A stretch of DNA of 5,507 nucleotides from JBBDIO01 sp040880365. GTDB taxonomy: Bacteria; Chloroflexota; Anaerolineae; Caldilineales; Caldilineaceae. Positions 5,459-5,507 of the stretch are shown here, piece after piece (position 1 is the first letter of the stretch; every line of letters begins with the position of its first letter). The position numbers were made by a program, and so were the translations under genes. Below the pieces are notes generated by a model. That model did no database searches, was not told the DNA's origin, and saw only the letters and a program-made list of their open reading frames with translations. The stretch is from NCBI GenBank assembly GCA_040880365.1, contig JBBDIO010000120.1, positions 1 through 5,507 on the forward strand. Reading direction: 5' to 3'.

Positions 5459-5507
5459 TTATGACTCTGCGACTTCTGCCAGCCCTTCGCTATCGAGGAT
5501 GCTGATA
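5459..5507 (-). CDS. Possible C-terminal tail of a further minus-strand gene (partial)
   Basis: One minus-strand frame is open from the right edge to a TAA at 5461-5459 and reads ISILDSEGLAEVAES. The composition is protein-like and uses codons similar to the genes here. Only about 15 codons are visible, and another minus frame is also open from the edge for about 30 codons, running through the -35 box to a TGA near 5413. The call is therefore weak and no function can be given. No intrinsic terminator is visible between this stop and the ferredoxin promoter. Confidence 0.28.
   Translation of the reverse strand, partial: ISILDSEGLAEVAES

Overview
The window looks like an ordinary bacterial chromosome of moderately high GC content. 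The best taxonomic guess is Chloroflexota, possibly a Caldilinea/Anaerolinea relative. The hints are a lipoprotein with an Ala/Pro/Glu-rich linker after its lipobox, a CxxDxxC-type dicluster ferredoxin, and an isolated LmbE/PIG-L deacetylase beside a carbohydrate ABC transporter. This is inference from protein style, not from a marker gene.

Left part (1-3916, + strand): an incomplete carbohydrate-type ABC importer. A MalF-like permease, cut by the window's left edge, overlaps a MalG-like permease by 8 bases (ATGGCTAG). After a 198-base gap comes a substrate-binding lipoprotein with its own strong ribosome binding site. No ATPase, glycosidase or regulator is visible, so the ATPase is either upstream of the window or a shared one encoded elsewhere. 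A perfect 21-bp inverted repeat closes the unit and probably terminates transcription from both sides.

Middle (3934-4889): a PIG-L/LmbE family deacetylase on the minus strand, convergent with the transporter. Its start is best placed at an internal ATG preceded by AAGGAG, and a TATAAT box lies just upstream. Behind it is an intergenic block with an array of 11-bp tandem repeats, a fold-back hairpin built on the first repeat, and the strong intrinsic terminator of the next gene.

Right part (4837-5507, - strand): a small dicluster ferredoxin. No gene is supported between its start (5165) and about 5458. That stretch holds a textbook sigma-70-type promoter (TTGACA, 17 bp, TAGAAT) pointing at the ferredoxin. 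The promoter predicts an unusually long leader of about 215 nt. The leader contains a large imperfect hairpin, a competing 8-bp pairing, and a CCTCC element able to pair either with a local GGAGG or with the ferredoxin ribosome binding site. The last bases may hold the C-terminal tail of another minus-strand gene.

The transporter is probably for a sugar or sugar derivative, but the sequence does not identify the substrate. The deacetylase could act on an N-acetylated sugar, but it is transcribed separately. The least explained elements are the ferredoxin leader, the 11-bp repeat array and the multi-spanning N-terminal extension of the first permease. I see no clear sign of a wholly new multi-gene system.
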